64,000 bases of DNA, taken from contig CM043958.1 of assembly GCA_014529385.2 (NCBI GenBank), positions 157,642,793-157,706,792 on the forward strand. Reading direction: 5' to 3'. The stretch comes from Adiantum capillus-veneris (lineage: Eukaryota > Streptophyta > Polypodiopsida > Polypodiales > Pteridaceae). Positions within the stretch are counted from its first letter, which is position 1. Each line of letters opens with the position of its first letter. The position numbers and the translations under genes are program-made. Under the pieces are notes generated by a model, which saw only the letters and a list, made by a program, of their open reading frames with translations, did no database searches and was not told where the DNA came from. Positions 31,653-43,959 of the stretch are shown in pieces.

Positions 31653-32640
31653 GCGCGCGCGCGTGCACACACACACACACACATGCACGCACGCACGCAC
31701 GCACGTGCACGTGCTCTTTCTTCTTAATCCACCTATAATCCATGGATGAGTGGCCTTCCTATCCTGAACTCATCAACATCCAACGTGCCCTCACTGCCTC
31801 GATCAATTGCTTTAGGCGACGTGGAGGAGGGTGTTCAATGGCGGGGCGCCATGCCTACATGTAGGCGAAGGCAACAACAAAGTGCACGATTGTAGCTTGT
31901 GACCACGACTGGTGACAATAGATTATGGTTAGTGAGTGCACACATTTGCTAAGATCATATTATTGTTGTTATGATATAATATGGTGCCACCAAAGGTAAC
32001 GTTAAGGTGGCAGAGAGATGATTGAGGGAGTAGGGTTGATCATCACTAAGCACAATTATGGCACGCAGGCATGGCACGATGCCATCAAGCGCCCTTCTCC
32101 TACTCTGTTGTCGCCGGTGCCTACACACAGACTTGGCGCCCCACCATCGAACACCCTCGTCCGGGTGTGCTGCCACAACACCCTACTAGTATATTGTCGC
32201 AACCAGTCCGCGCCGGTGCAAACTGATTGCAGGAGCAGACCAACACTAGAACATGCATTGATGCAATGATTCTTTGAAAAAATTTATATTTTTAAATTGC
32301 CTAACAAGCTCTCACTTGGCAAATAATCGTTGCTGCAAACTAGAGATTTTAAAAACTAATCATATATTTTTTTTCAATCATCCATATGCAATCACCACAG
32401 TCATCCTCCAAAAGTTGCCGCCACAATCGCGTTGGCAATCCTCCCCGTTGCAAGCTGTAGTCTGTACTTTGTTTTTGTTGTTGCCTACAAGTAGGCATGG
32501 CAGTACACCTTTGAACGCCCTTTAAGTGTGCAACATGCCAAAACATCCTCATGGTCTACTGCTGCAACTGTCACCTACACGTAGGCCCCTGCCAGTCATA
32601 CGCCCTCTAGATGTAATGTGTGTCATATCACCCTACTGGT
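29527..32640. other. Unassigned intergenic DNA with compound microsatellites
   Basis: No supportable gene. A compound CT/CA/CG/ACGC simple-sequence tract lies at about 31596-31712. A 'gcaaccagtccgcgccggtgc' block near 32200 is a diverged copy of the hairpin at 32647. The longest open frame (31096-31380, 94 codons) matches nothing known to me. Confidence 0.4.
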
Positions 32641-32646
32641 CCTCTA

Positions 32647-32682
32647 CTGCAACCAGTCCGCACCGGTGCTGACTGGTTGCAG
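32647..32682. other. Perfect 12-bp hairpin
   Basis: CTGCAACCAGTC (32647-32658) and GACTGGTTGCAG (32671-32682) are exact inverted copies around a 12-base loop (CGCACCGGTGCT) that itself contains the palindrome GCACCGGTGC. A diverged version lies near 32197-32235, also followed by a near match to its complement (CTGATTGCAG). Confidence 0.75.
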
Positions 32683-32750
32683 CAATAGGCCAGCAGACTA
32701 CTAAGTGACCAACACCAATGGGGTGAAAGGAAAAACTAGTTCTTTTTTCT

Positions 32751-33245
32751 AAGGGAAAATTACCAAAAAATACCACTCTAATTTACGAAAATTCCCAAAA
32801 TACCCCTCAAACTTAAAAAATTCCCAAAGTACCCCCAATATTTTGTCATAAATTTTCAAAATGCCCTTCATATTTTCCAAAATTCCCAAAGTACCCTTGG
32901 TTGTGAGATTAAATTTCTTCAAAGATGGAAAAAAATGTAGCTTTTCATAAGAAGATTGATTGTCAATACAAGATGTTAAAACTAGAATTTGAGTTGGTAT
33001 GTAGGCTTTGGAGATGAATTGCTTCATTATTTCAGACATATTTGCCTTTTTGCGATGTAATTTGCGTCAAATTACATGCTAAGCACTTAAAAACGGATCT
33101 AAATTGTCAAAAAGAAATAAAGATTAGAAAATCTTGAACAATCCAACCAAAATAGATACAAGGGTATTTTGGGAATTTTTGAAATTTTGAGGGGTATTTT
33201 GGGAATCTCCACAAATTAGAGGGGTATTTTGGTAATTCTCCCTTT
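32751..33245. mobile_element. MITE-like element with long terminal inverted repeats
   Basis: The left end (AAGGGAAAATTACC...) and the reverse complement of the right end (AAAGGGAGAATTACC...) match through about 34 bases up to CTCTAATTT. Further inverted similarity lies inside (blocks with AATTCCCAAAATACCCC on the left and their complement at 33155-33225). The interior of about 250 bp is non-coding. Target duplications are not clear in the T-rich flanks, so no superfamily is assigned. Confidence 0.65.
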
Positions 33246-35217
33246 TTAAAATTTTTAATTATTATGTGAAAATGTTATGTCTGCACTGTATCAAGTGAAA
33301 AGGATGAAAAAAAACCCCTTTTGACGTGCCATCGATGCTCGGACGGTGGCTGAAACCATTCCACCGCACCACATAGCGATTTCAATCTCTGTCTAAGCAT
33401 CAACAACACGTCGGGAGTGCTTTTTTTCACCTCTTTCACTTCATTTTGCAGATGCAGAGCTACATGATTAGATAGTATGCTATTATGAATTTGACCATGA
33501 AGAGATCACTTTGTCTTTGTCTAGATTCAGGTCATCCATATTATAAACTCATTCTATTTGTTTTTTTAAAATTAATTTTAGATTGTGAAAATACAAAATG
33601 AACCAATCAATCTATCATGTTTAATTGAATGTTTTCACTTTGTTCAAAAATTAATTATATTTTTGCAATTGAGAAAGGCTTTTGAAGAAGAGAGAGATCA
33701 TCTGTTAATGTTGCTCTCTTGCAGGTATAAAACTTTTCTTGGATGTATAACTTTTCATGAAGAAGGGTATTTTCTATCATTAATGTTACATATGTATGCA
33801 AGAGACACTTGTTTGGCTTGAGAGATTTTGTGGGGTATCAACAATGGTCATTTATTAATTTGTGATGGTTTTGCATCATGCACCTTAAGGATATGTTGAG
33901 TGATCTAAGGAGCGATATGAGGTGAGCTCTTCATTCATGGTTGCATGGTATGTAAGCTTGAATGTTGTGTGTGCTTATGTATATGTTTCTTTTCTTGTAG
34001 TGCGACATTTCTATCATGTTCCTAGTGCATAGACGTGGACCACTCCCTTTGCTTTACATGCGGCAGATAGCTCCCCTATTTCATGCATTAGGGATGGCTT
34101 CTACCGACATTAGTATGGGACAATATTTGCCATATTCAAGTCGAACCCTTATGGACCGTGGATTGACTAATAGTGACTATCCCAAAAGAGACTTGCTCGT
34201 TTATTTTGTTGCTCAAAAATACTCGCTCGCCATCTCATATAACCTGCACGTTCGCGTGCACGCGCGCGCGCACGCGCACACACACACACACAGCTTGATA
34301 ATGAAAGAGTGCAAGAGTGTAAGAGAGGAGATGTAGACTTGATTAGGGAGTACACAACACGACATAACATAGCATAAGAGAGGGGAAGGGGAAAATTTGA
34401 GAGCATCTACACAAGAAAGACCTAAACCCCAAATTCCGCAGCACCTCTTGTGTAGTTTGATATTTAATAGTTGATATTACTTGTCGGTGTTAAAAGTTGG
34501 AGGCCCCAATTTTACACTTAGTCCACTTTAGTTATGAGTAGAGCATATCACTTATTGCATGACCCTCTTAGAGTGAGTTCTCACTATCCTATTTATAAAG
34601 CATCCATAGTAGCTTATTGATAAATGATCTAGAACACTGTGCAATAATAAAATGACCGAGAAATTTATTTATTGCCGAATCCTTCTCCTCAACTCCCATA
34701 ACTCCAATCTATAAGTCATCAACTCACCGTTACTAAAAAACAGAAAGACAACACAATAATTATCCATTGCGCTCCAACTATCCCAATTGTAGCTAACTAC
34801 ATACAACAGGAGGGTGCCCAGTCTCATAACAAGGTGTTTCTTAGGATAGCTTCAGACTGAGCTGGAAAGAGACTTGATTGGCCGCTTAGTGTGACCTTCT
34901 TTCTCATGTTTCAAAATTAGCTTCCTCCTAATTAACACACGTCTCCAAGAGGTAGTGTGGCTATGATATTGGTGTATATCCTATTCATGATCATGATTGC
35001 CTTTGCTGGCTTATCTCTCTGGTATTACCTCTTGTCTTTGTATTGAGTATTTTTTATGTCTACTCAAACTAATCAAAAAATTGTGCATTTTAGAAAAATA
35101 ACCTACCCTTCAAAAAGGCAGGTTTCTTTGGCAAGGCCAACCAAGCAAGACTAGTTTTTCTACGTTTAAACATAACTCTCTCTGATTACTTGCCCTAGAC
35201 TGCGAAGCTTGCAAGCC
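33246..35217. other. Intergenic DNA upstream of EIF3B
   Basis: AT-rich with a GC/CA simple repeat (about 34255-34292) and no recognised gene. The EIF3B promoter should lie in the last few hundred bases, but no TATA box or transcription start can be assigned with confidence. A pyrimidine-rich 'ctctctctg' lies about 40 bases before the ATG. Confidence 0.4.
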
Positions 35218-35424
35218 ATGGCGCAGGTCGCCGGGCTTCCGCAGGCGCCTCACCAACTGGGGGATGAGCTTGAGACCGAGGATCACGTGCAACTTAACAT
35301 CGACTTCTCCAAAATCAACCTCGACGACATTGTACTGCCGCCAGGCGAAGATTTTGGAATTAAAAGGTTTTCATCATCTCCATTTCTGTCGTTCTTTTGT
35401 TTGTGTGTGTGTGTGTGTGTCTGA

Positions 35425-35464
<40 letters not shown>

Positions 35465-38400
35465 AGGCGAGCTTGGTTTGTGTGGATCACAAGAAGATTT
35501 AGAATTTTTCTCGCTGACCGGCTGGGGCTAAATTCAAGGAATGGGGCGAGGGAATTTGTGAGTGCACATGCTCAGGGTTTGGGCTCTAGTAAGGTCTTCA
35601 TTTAAAAAGAATAGAACAATCTCGTCTGAAATCTCAAAAACACTACACTGATGCATCACTTGAAAATTGATTCAAAACAAGCAAGCATCTGTAAGTGGGT
35701 AAAAACATGTATATGTCTTTGGTTATTACCACCTGCCTTGTCTCGTTTTCACAATGTAATTATGACCTCATTCTTGTACAATATGTCTAGGTTCCGATGT
35801 AGGATGTGTCGCACGTCTTTACCCACTTGTTTCTATTGTTAAAGGCCGTGCAAAGCCCAAGTAAAATTATGGTACACCGAATTATTTCCGATTTGCTTGC
35901 CTTGAAGAAAGATTGGTTCTAGTTGAAAGTAAATAATTATATTTTTTTCAGTTACTTAGCTTGCTAAATTCTGTAGCTTTGGTGGAGACTCTATGAGAGT
36001 GTCTCTGCACAAGAATTGTCCATGTCTGTAGCTGCTCAGCTGCAGCACGTGGGACTCTAAATTTGCAATGGCCAATTGTCAGATGATAAATGCTTGACAT
36101 GTTCTGCTCTTGGATGCCATGGAATCAAATGGCAGTTGTCAATTTCAATTTTAAAACTTTAGCAAAATTGGTGGTCTCTGTTGGTGTGCTGTCCATGATT
36201 TCATGAGCTCGTGAGATATGGTACCATGTTTGAACTTTGAATGCTAATCTACAGCATGGCCATATGATAGTGTCACAACCATGTTTGCCCCTCTAAGATC
36301 TCCTAGGGCCAGTCATGGGAGCTGAGATTGAGTTTCTTATTAACCTTTTAAGCTTTCTAGTTTGGACTGCTTGCTGCACATCACTTGTTTTCAATTGTTT
36401 TTCAACCATTTTGTCGAGTTGTAATCTGAGGAGCTTCAATTATCTAAATGCTTGCAGTGATGATGACGAGGAAGAAGAGGAGGTCAGTGAGTTCGAGTCG
36501 GGGTTTGGCAATGTCATTGTTGTGGATCGTTTACCAGTGGTGGCCCCTGAGAAATATGAAAAGCTTGAAAGTGTCGTTCGAAAGATTTTTGGTCAGATGG
36601 GAACCATCAGAGAGCATGGTTTAATCATGCCCATTGATCAAGAGACTCAAAAGACAAAAGGCTATGCCTTTATTGAGTACAATACTCCCGAGGTACCTAT
36701 GTATAGGCTGGAACTGCTAATAATTCAACAGTTTCAGGGTTGTAATAACAGTTTCTGTCATTTACATCAGATCAAATTGGAAATTTGTGTTCAAAGCCTG
36801 CCACTAGGCTTTTGCTGCAGTCAGCGTTTTTAAAACCTGATTCTTTATGCCTGCAGGAGGCTCAAACTGCTAGAGATCAAGCAGATAACTACAAACTTGA
36901 TAAAGCCCATATCTTTGCTGTAAACATGTTTGATGATTTTGACAAGTACATGAAAGTGCCAGATCAATATACAGCACCTGAAGTGAAGCCATACACACCT
37001 GGGGTATGTCGGATGTTATCTATCTGCTATGGGTAATTTTTGCTTCAAAAGCTCATGAAAGGGTGTTCAATGTTCAGGAAAACCTTCTAACTTGGCTGAC
37101 AGATGAGAAAGGGAGAGATCAGTTTGTCGTGCGGTTTGGCTCAGATACAGAAGTTTATTGGAATGAGAGGTTAGGGAAGCCAGAACCTGCTTACCATCGC
37201 TCGGTAAGTTCTGAATGTCCCTTCATGGCTGGAAGAAAGAGGTCTTACTCTGCTTGTTTGACCCCTTAGCTTGATTTTACTCATTCAGTATTGGACGGAA
37301 AGTTTTGTGCAATGGTCTCCTCTTGGAACGTATCTTGCAACTATTCATAGGCAAGGAGCGGCTGTCTGGGGAGGAACCACGACGTTCAATCGCATTATGC
37401 GTTTCATCCACCCTCAGGTATCACATAGATAGCCATGCTTTCTATCATTTCTTTTGGGGGGGTACGTGCAAGACATCCTCTCATAATTTCATGTACCTTA
37501 TCCGCAGGTTAGGCTGATTGACTTTTCACCAAGTGAGAGGTTTCTTGTAACATACAGCAGCCATGAACCTAGCAATCCTCGTGACACTCAGGTGTTATTT
37601 TGTTTAGTTTTGGGGCTACTTAGTGATCTTAAAGGTTGCCTCTAATGATAGTATGATACTTGTCTCGGACAGAAAGTGGTTCTGAATGTATTTGATGTGA
37701 GAACTGGCAAAATATTAAGAGAGTTCAAAGGAAGTGCGGATGACTATGCAACTGGAGGAGTAGGGGGTGTATCAGGTGTTTCATGGCCAGTTTTCAGGTA
37801 AAGATATTTTGTACTAAAGCTGATCTGCAAAATGTAGGTGTTTAAGAATCTTTAGTCTTTTGTTGTCAGATGGGCTGGAGGCAAGGATGACAAATACTTT
37901 GCCAGGATTGGCAAGAATGCCATTAGTGTCTACGAGACTGACACTATGGGCCTTCTTGACAAGAAGTCAGTAAAGGTCGACAATGTTATGGACTTTAGCT
38001 GGTCCCCTACGGATTCTATCCTGGCCTGTTTTGTTCCAGAGGGAAATGGTGGAAATCAACCTGCTAGAGTAAGCAATCATTTTCAAGATTGGGTTGTCTT
38101 TACATGAGTGTCTGCTAGAGCAGAGCCAGATACAGCTTCTGGAAATAAAGTATTCTTTAGAGGTTGCTTTGTCTTGAACTTAACATGTATGTTCTTGACA
38201 GGTCAGTTTAGTGCAGATCCCTAGCAGGGAGGAGCTTAGGCAAAAAAATTTGTTCAGCGTGAGTGATTGCAAAATGTATTGGCAGAGCAATGGTGATTAT
38301 TTGGCAGTCAAGGTTGATCGCTACACCAAGACGAAGAAGAGCACATATACTGGCTTTGAGCTCTTTCGAATAAAGGAAAGAGATATTCCGATTGAAGTTT

Positions 38401-39418
38401 TGGAATTGGAAAACAAGAATGATAAAATTGTTGCTTTTGCTTGGGAGCCCAAAGGGCACAGGTTTGCGATTATTCATGGAGACGGTCCCAAGCCGGATGT
38501 TACCTTTTATTCAATGAAGAGTCCAAATAATGTCGGCCGAGTCACCAAACTTACCACTTTGAAGGGTAAGCAGGCAAATGCCTTGTTTTGGTCTCCTATT
38601 GGGCGGTTTATTGTTTTGGCTGGATTGAAAGCGTACAATGGCCAGCTTGAGTTCTACAATGTGGACGAACTTGAGAGCATGGCATCTGCTGATCATTTCA
38701 TGGCCACAGATGTTGATTGGGATCCTACAGGAAGGCAAGTTTTTTTCTTGTGGCTATTGTTTGAAATGTGGAGGAAGCACCACTTTACCCTGGGGTAATG
38801 ATCATTTTGTATGATGCAGATTTGTGGCAACATCTGTTACATCTGTGCATCAGATCGAGAATGGATTCAACATGTGGTCTTTTAGTGGAAAACTATTATA
38901 CCGTCTTCCTCGAGACAGGTTTTTCCAGGTAAGAGTTGTGCAGTAAAGGGCGTACCTATCCTGCTAAGCAATTACTGTGAGAGGCAATGTAGCTTAATCT
39001 TGAGCTTTGATTTTCTGTGAGCATATTCATCATGCCTTGTATTCACAATGGTTTTACCTTTGATGTGCAGTTTTTATGGCGCCCAAGGCCACCGACTCTA
39101 CTCACTCCTGAAAAAGAGGACGAAATAGCAAAGAATTTAAAGAAATACAGTAAAAAGTATGAAATCGACGACGCAGAGTCTTCGCTGTTGTTGAGTGCAG
39201 CTGATATGGAGAACAGAAGAAAGGTACAAGATGATTGGAAGGCATGTGTAGCTGAATGGAAGCGGCTGCACGAGGAGGAAAGAGAGTGGCGGATGGAGCT
39301 TCGGGATGGAGAGCCTAGTGATGAGGAGGAAGAGTGTGAAGCTGAAGAGGTGGAAATTGAAGAAATCCTCAACATTGAAGAAGAGCCTGTCGCTTTTGGA
39401 TTTGAACAGCTGGATTGA
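35218..39418 (+). CDS. EIF3B: Eukaryotic translation initiation factor 3 subunit B, 11 coding exons
   Basis: Exons: 35218-35366, 36458-36692, 36857-37003, 37078-37203, 37289-37417, 37508-37591, 37673-37797, 37870-38068, 38202-38734, 38820-38928, 39071-39418. They sum to 2,184 nt, or 727 residues plus TGA, close to other plant eIF3b proteins. The protein is a core scaffold of eIF3 on the 40S ribosome. It starts MAQVAGLPQ, has an acidic run (residues 51-58) and an RRM (about 68-150; GNVIVVDRLP and RNP1 KGYAFIEY 117-124). A long beta-propeller follows (DEKGRDQFVVRFG, VQWSPLGTYLATIHRQG, VSWPVFRWAGGKDDKYFARIG, YWQSNGDYLAVKVDR, FVATSVTS), then the C-terminal region FLWRPRPP and a Glu-rich tail. The ATG at 35218 fits family length. 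No stop or frameshift was seen; every junction keeps phase. All introns are GT-AG except the one after exon 9. Confidence 0.96.
35367..36457 (+). other. EIF3B intron 1 with GT/GA microsatellites
   Basis: A 1,091-base intron between GIK and SDDDE. It is much longer than the other introns (64-164 bases). It contains (GT)n about 35401-35420 and (GA)n about 35424-35463 just inside the donor. Splice sites are AAAAG|gttttc and ttgcag|TGATGA. A long first intron is common in plant housekeeping genes. Confidence 0.85.
38735..38819 (+). other. GC-AG intron of EIF3B (intron 9)
   Basis: The donor is GGAAG|gcaagt and the acceptor gatgcag|ATTTGTGG. Splicing at GC keeps the frame and restores the conserved DPTGRFVATSVTS. 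The only nearby GT (four bases further on) would shift the frame. GC-AG introns with a strong AG|GCAAGT donor are a known minor class. Confidence 0.85.
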
Positions 39419-40596
39419 AACTCCGGCCCATTGGGGTTTGAGAAGCTAGAGTAAATTTCTGGCACGGAACAGAGTCTGACACAATCTTGAAAGTTGTATT
39501 CGCCATGTACCGGAAAATAGTGTTCTAGTTTACTGTTGAGATTGCTTTGAATTTTTGCTAGTTATGCGTAAGCAGATAACAGGGTTTTTTCCAGTACGAT
39601 AACTGCTGTCTGGCTTGCAGCTGTGCCATTTTTTGTAGTATGACACCTTTTGTGAATATCATTGTTTTTAGATGTCAGCTTCTTCGGAGTGTAATTTATT
39701 TGGTGAACTCGTGAATTGTAGCTCTTTGAGGAGTGTTAAGCTGAACTTAATCAAGTTCGGTAATGTTACCAGTACTAAGTAACTTTCAAAGAGGATCAAA
39801 ATGTGTCTGAATGGTCTCTTTGCTTGTCACGGGCTTCGTGAGCTTGCTTGCCTTGGAAGAGGCTATAGGAGCTTTGGCCTATAAATGCGAAACCATAAGC
39901 ACTCCATTATAGCAATTCATGTATGTTTTTGAACGAGATGAGGTAGATCTGCTACATTGGTATAAAATCAGAGACAGTTACAACAATGGGGTTAAAGTTC
40001 TTCAGTTGACATAGAGGAAACAATCGACAAACACTAAATGCCTAACAAATTGAAAGTTGATCCTCAATTGGCTCAGTCATCTTTTGGAAGCCTGAACAAT
40101 TGAGTAGGGATCTAATGCCAGGTTGGATGAGAGTCGGGACTTTATCCCTGAAGCTTGGAACCAGAGAAAGTAGCACTTTATTCCAAGACTTGGGATGGAT
40201 GGAACCGATGGGATCAGAGCTTGAAATTTCATCAAAGACGAGTAGACTCAAGTTGGTAGATTTTCAAAAATGGGCTCAAAAGGACAATGAAAATGGGGAT
40301 CTTCATCGTCATTTGGTGAGTTCTAACCATGTGTTGAGGGTTGAGAGAGAGTTATATTTCTCATATGTAAAATGATGATTTTGAATGACCGATGACAATA
40401 CAGCAACTTGGTTTCATCAGACTTAAGGGACAAGAAGTGGACTAGATCTTCAGAAGCTTGTGGGAGGTTTGTAGTTACCTTTCCTAAGACTGAGATCAAG
40501 CATAATATTGTAGGTCAAATCTACAATTTTAAGCAGAAACAAGGAGAGATGGTTAAAGGTTATGTTGGTCACATGAGATAGATTGGGGTAAAGGCC
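39419..40596 (+). other. EIF3B 3' flank and a possible LTR-element leader relic
   Basis: The EIF3B 3' UTR should occupy the first few hundred bases; no clear AATAAA was noted. Near 39890 an LTR-like block appears: 'ctataaatgc', then 'attggtataaaatcagag' (about 39957), reminiscent of a tRNA-Met primer site with an insertion. Further on, EIKHNIVGQIYNFKQKQGE (about 40490-40550) weakly resembles a gag helix. The evidence is thin. Confidence 0.25.
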
Positions 40597-40782
40597 TCTA
40601 TGCCTTGCCTGATTGCCCAAGCTATGGGCTTCCGTCCATTGACCATGACCTTATTCTTGTACATATACCAAGAATAAGGAGCTCCTCACTTAGAGATTGA
40701 CTGCACCCACACATCAGTGCTCTCACCTTCTCCTCTTCCCCTTTCGCACCGCAGTGCACGCGTTCCACACTATGCACTCAAC
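40597..40782 (+). repeat. Dispersed repeat R2, copy 1
   Basis: It shares about 185 bases with 48250-48440 in the same orientation, including 'cttattcttgtacatatacc' directly followed by 'aagaataagga', then 'agtgctctcaccttctcc' and the end 'cgttccacact...actcaaca'. It starts with TG and ends with CA, so a small LTR (TRIM-like) is possible, but no primer site follows. Confidence 0.6.
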
Positions 40783-43040
40783 AACTACACAGGGAATCGG
40801 TATTGGAAGCAAGGAATCGATGAGTAGCAGACATTTGCACGGCAATGAGCAAGTAAATCAAGCCACTAAATAAGACTTTGTAGCGTTGGGTAGAAGCATT
40901 CGAGAATAAAACAACGTTGGAGATTTGTAATTGGTAGTAGTTGTAGATAATCAAATGCAAGTAGGTGCGGTGGTGTGCACGCGCGCGCGCGCACACACAC
41001 ACACATTTGAATACTGATACAGTGATAGCTCTACGCTTGACAAGTTCAACATACAAACAAGATTTCACTACTTGACAGAGTCGGAGATTTCCCCCCCAAA
41101 AAAGGAACCCTGGAATGGGCACACATCATAAAATACTATGTATACTTAATAGTCCAGGACCCCTTCTGACAAAATTAAAAATCCCCCCCTCCTCTTAGAG
41201 CATTGACTTATTCTCTGTGAGACTTCATTAGATAGCTTGACCTCCTCTTGTAAAAACTACGTGTAAGTTACTTTTTTTACCTACCCCCAATAGGGTGCAT
41301 GGCGTATTCTTATTACATCTTTAAACCTTTGTTGGCTACTATGCACATTATGCCCCACTCCCTGCCTCACGCTCATAAACTTCTCTTTGCTAGACATGCG
41401 AGCGTTGAGCTCTTTAGCCCTCTCCCACTGGAGCTCTCATGGCAACCACCGCCTGGAGTATGAGCCTCGGGATTCTAACCTACTAATGGCCAAGCATGGA
41501 ATGGATCCTCCTTGTTGGTGCTACTGAGTTTATCAGCCGGATATGCTCCACTATTTAAATGAGGTGAGGGTTTCTCTACGCACTTAGCCTTGTCCTTCAC
41601 GTTTTGTGTGTGTATATGAAAGAGAGTTTTTTGAGGGCATCTTCTGCTCAAATGTCTGCTGTATAACCATGGAATTGGTGGAACAAGGGGCACCTTCGCA
41701 GATCGGTACCATACCGGAAACATCTCATGTTTTGGTTTTCTCAAGCATAGATTCTGCTCTCGCTTTGTGTACATTGTGTTGGGCTCGGTTTTTTTCATTA
41801 CCCTGCACTATATAATGGGTGTTAATACACCATAGTTTGACAAGTACCCATTTAGTAACAGTGCGATTATTTTTTTGTTAGATTTATTAAACTACCTAAG
41901 GTTTACTGCACCTTATTTTGTTTATGCTTTGAATTTAGGGGTTTAAACTGTGCTCTTCATAATTAAGAAGGGCTTTTTGGGATTCACATGCTTTGTGATT
42001 TATGATTGCACGACTGTAGGTATCTCTCCACCAAGGAGTTGGCTGGCATATACTATGAAAAAACTGGGATTTGTCCATCTTTTTGATGTAGGTCATACCC
42101 ATGCACTTCACGGGTAAGCATGGTAATACGCATGACGCCTAAGTATTGGCTCGTATTTCTATGTACTAGCTCACTATTTTGGGATATTTGCTGCAGTTTT
42201 AGCCGCTGATGCCGTTAAAGGGCAAGATACACCAGGCTGGGTATATTGGAATCAAAGTATATAAAGGGGCTAGGTCCGATGGGCCTCTGTGGCATTTGAT
42301 ACCTGGTTTTTGTTGGGCTGATAGCGTAATAATGGTGTCGCATTTGGAATCGTGTATTGTGCACTATGGTTTGGGTCGTACTGCAACTATGATGGAGGTT
42401 TTTGATAACGATGCCGTGACTGAAGAGACTGGATTTAATGGGTTTCTTTAGATAAGACATGGCTTCATTACACTTGTTGGTACAATTTTGTTATTTTTGA
42501 GTTTTGGTTCCTCTTACTCAATCTAATCTAGTGAATTTGTTTGGCTTGATATGCTTAGCTAAGTTCTTTTGCCTAAGCCAAGCAACATACAAGTGTTCGA
42601 TGTATAATACAATGTTTTTTTGAGGGTCGTAGCTGATGCGAAGGACAAGTCTACTATGGTTTGCCTGATGGTTTTTAAGGATGGAGGTGGTAAAGGGTTA
42701 CTACGTACACTTGATTAAGTCTAGAAGAATTGTTTTGACTGATTTTGCCACATTAAGTAAGAGCATGACAAACTTGCTATGTAAATTTTGATGGTGTATG
42801 GTTGAGGAGTAGGCACAAAGTAACTTTGAGCTGACGTTGGTAGTAAGACACTTGGATCAGAAGGGGTGGTGGCCTTATGATCATAATGATATATATGTAA
42901 ATATCTATTTAAGGTCTATTAAAAATTGGCCTATATAAAAGCCATACATATAATAACTACCATAATTCAAAGGGGCTAATGGCCTTTTTTACAAGCTTTA
43001 AAAATATTTTTTTACATGTGCACTTTGAACGTAATGTTTT
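40783..43040. other. Unassigned repeat-rich DNA
   Basis: It contains a CG/CA simple repeat (about 40979-41005) and a 'aatgaggtgaggg...cacttagcctt' block (about 41560-41590) related to those at 6020 and 44385. Open frames, such as 42209-42451 (80 codons), are not recognised. Confidence 0.3.
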
Positions 43041-43049
43041 ATGTAAAAA

Positions 43050-43407
43050 AAGTTGTAAGTTGGACATGGATAACAATTGGTATAGTCCGTGGACACTTGT
43101 ATAGCGCATTCAAGGCTAACATATCTGTTGTCTTGTTTGAATGGGAGGACTCTATCCTTTCTTGGATTTTTTTTTGGCTTAAAGCAAATGCCTGTCCTTG
43201 ACATACCAAGCGCTTGTCATTTCTTGGAACATACACTTTAAATTGAGCACTGTACTTCTACCCTAGAATGAGATCTCATTCTGATAGCAATGTACAAAAA
43301 TAGTTCTAAGACTGAGTTATTTTTGTACTAATCATTGTCACTTGTCTAAAGCCAACTGTCTTTTGAACTAAAATGTTCATTTACGTTGTATTATTTAGGT
43401 AAAATAA

Positions 43408-43444
<37 letters not shown>
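43050..43444 (+). repeat. Dispersed repeat R3, copy 1, ending in (CA)n
   Basis: It aligns with 46737-47145 through 'ggacatggataacaa', 'acatatctgttgtcttg', 'actctatc', 'agactgagttatttttgtac', 'cttttgaac' and 'aagtaaaata'-like words. Both copies finish in a long CA run (here about 43409-43444). It is non-coding. Confidence 0.6.
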
Positions 43445-43445
<1 letters not shown>

Positions 43446-43584
43446 GTTGCACCAAGGCATTGTAGCACTATGAGCAATTGAGCATATCGAGCAACTGCAA
43501 AGTGAGCAGCAAATTTGTTGCAAGATTGGGAGGAATTTGCAGAGCAATCAAGCACTGCTTTTGGCATTTTGTGTGTGGCGTTGT

Positions 43585-43587
43585 GCG

Positions 43588-43631
<44 letters not shown>

Positions 43632-43797
43632 AGATTTTCGGGCCAAAAAACGAGTCGACGAGCAGAGAACGAGCAATAATCAGGGCATCGCTCATAATCG
43701 AGCAATTTTGTTTAGCAACGATGGTCAACAAAATGGAGAGTGAGAGAGTGGGAAAGCTATAGCGGGAAAACAGAGCAAGCTGAGGGTGTGTGTGTTG

Positions 43798-43856
<59 letters not shown>
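43585..43856. repeat. Clustered CG/CA and CT/CA microsatellites
   Basis: A (CG)n(CA)n tract lies at about 43586-43627 and a (CT)n(CA)n tract at about 43798-43854, separated by about 170 bases of unique sequence. They generate the Cys/Val and Arg/Glu frames seen on both strands, which are not genes. Confidence 0.9.
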
Positions 43857-43857
<1 letters not shown>

Positions 43858-43959
43858 GGCACTGCATCTGACCTTGATAACATCGGGTGGGCTTCTGATT
43901 GTGTCCTGAAGCACCGTATCTGACTGCAAAATATGACATCCAACCTTTTTACTCATACT

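Noticed and set aside
38735-38742. The GT four bases downstream as the exon 9 donor of EIF3B
   Set aside because: It shifts the reading frame and destroys the conserved GRFVATSVTS segment.
43391-43956. Several Cys/Val and Arg/Glu ORFs on both strands
   Set aside because: They read through CA/GT and CT/GA microsatellites and have no family match.
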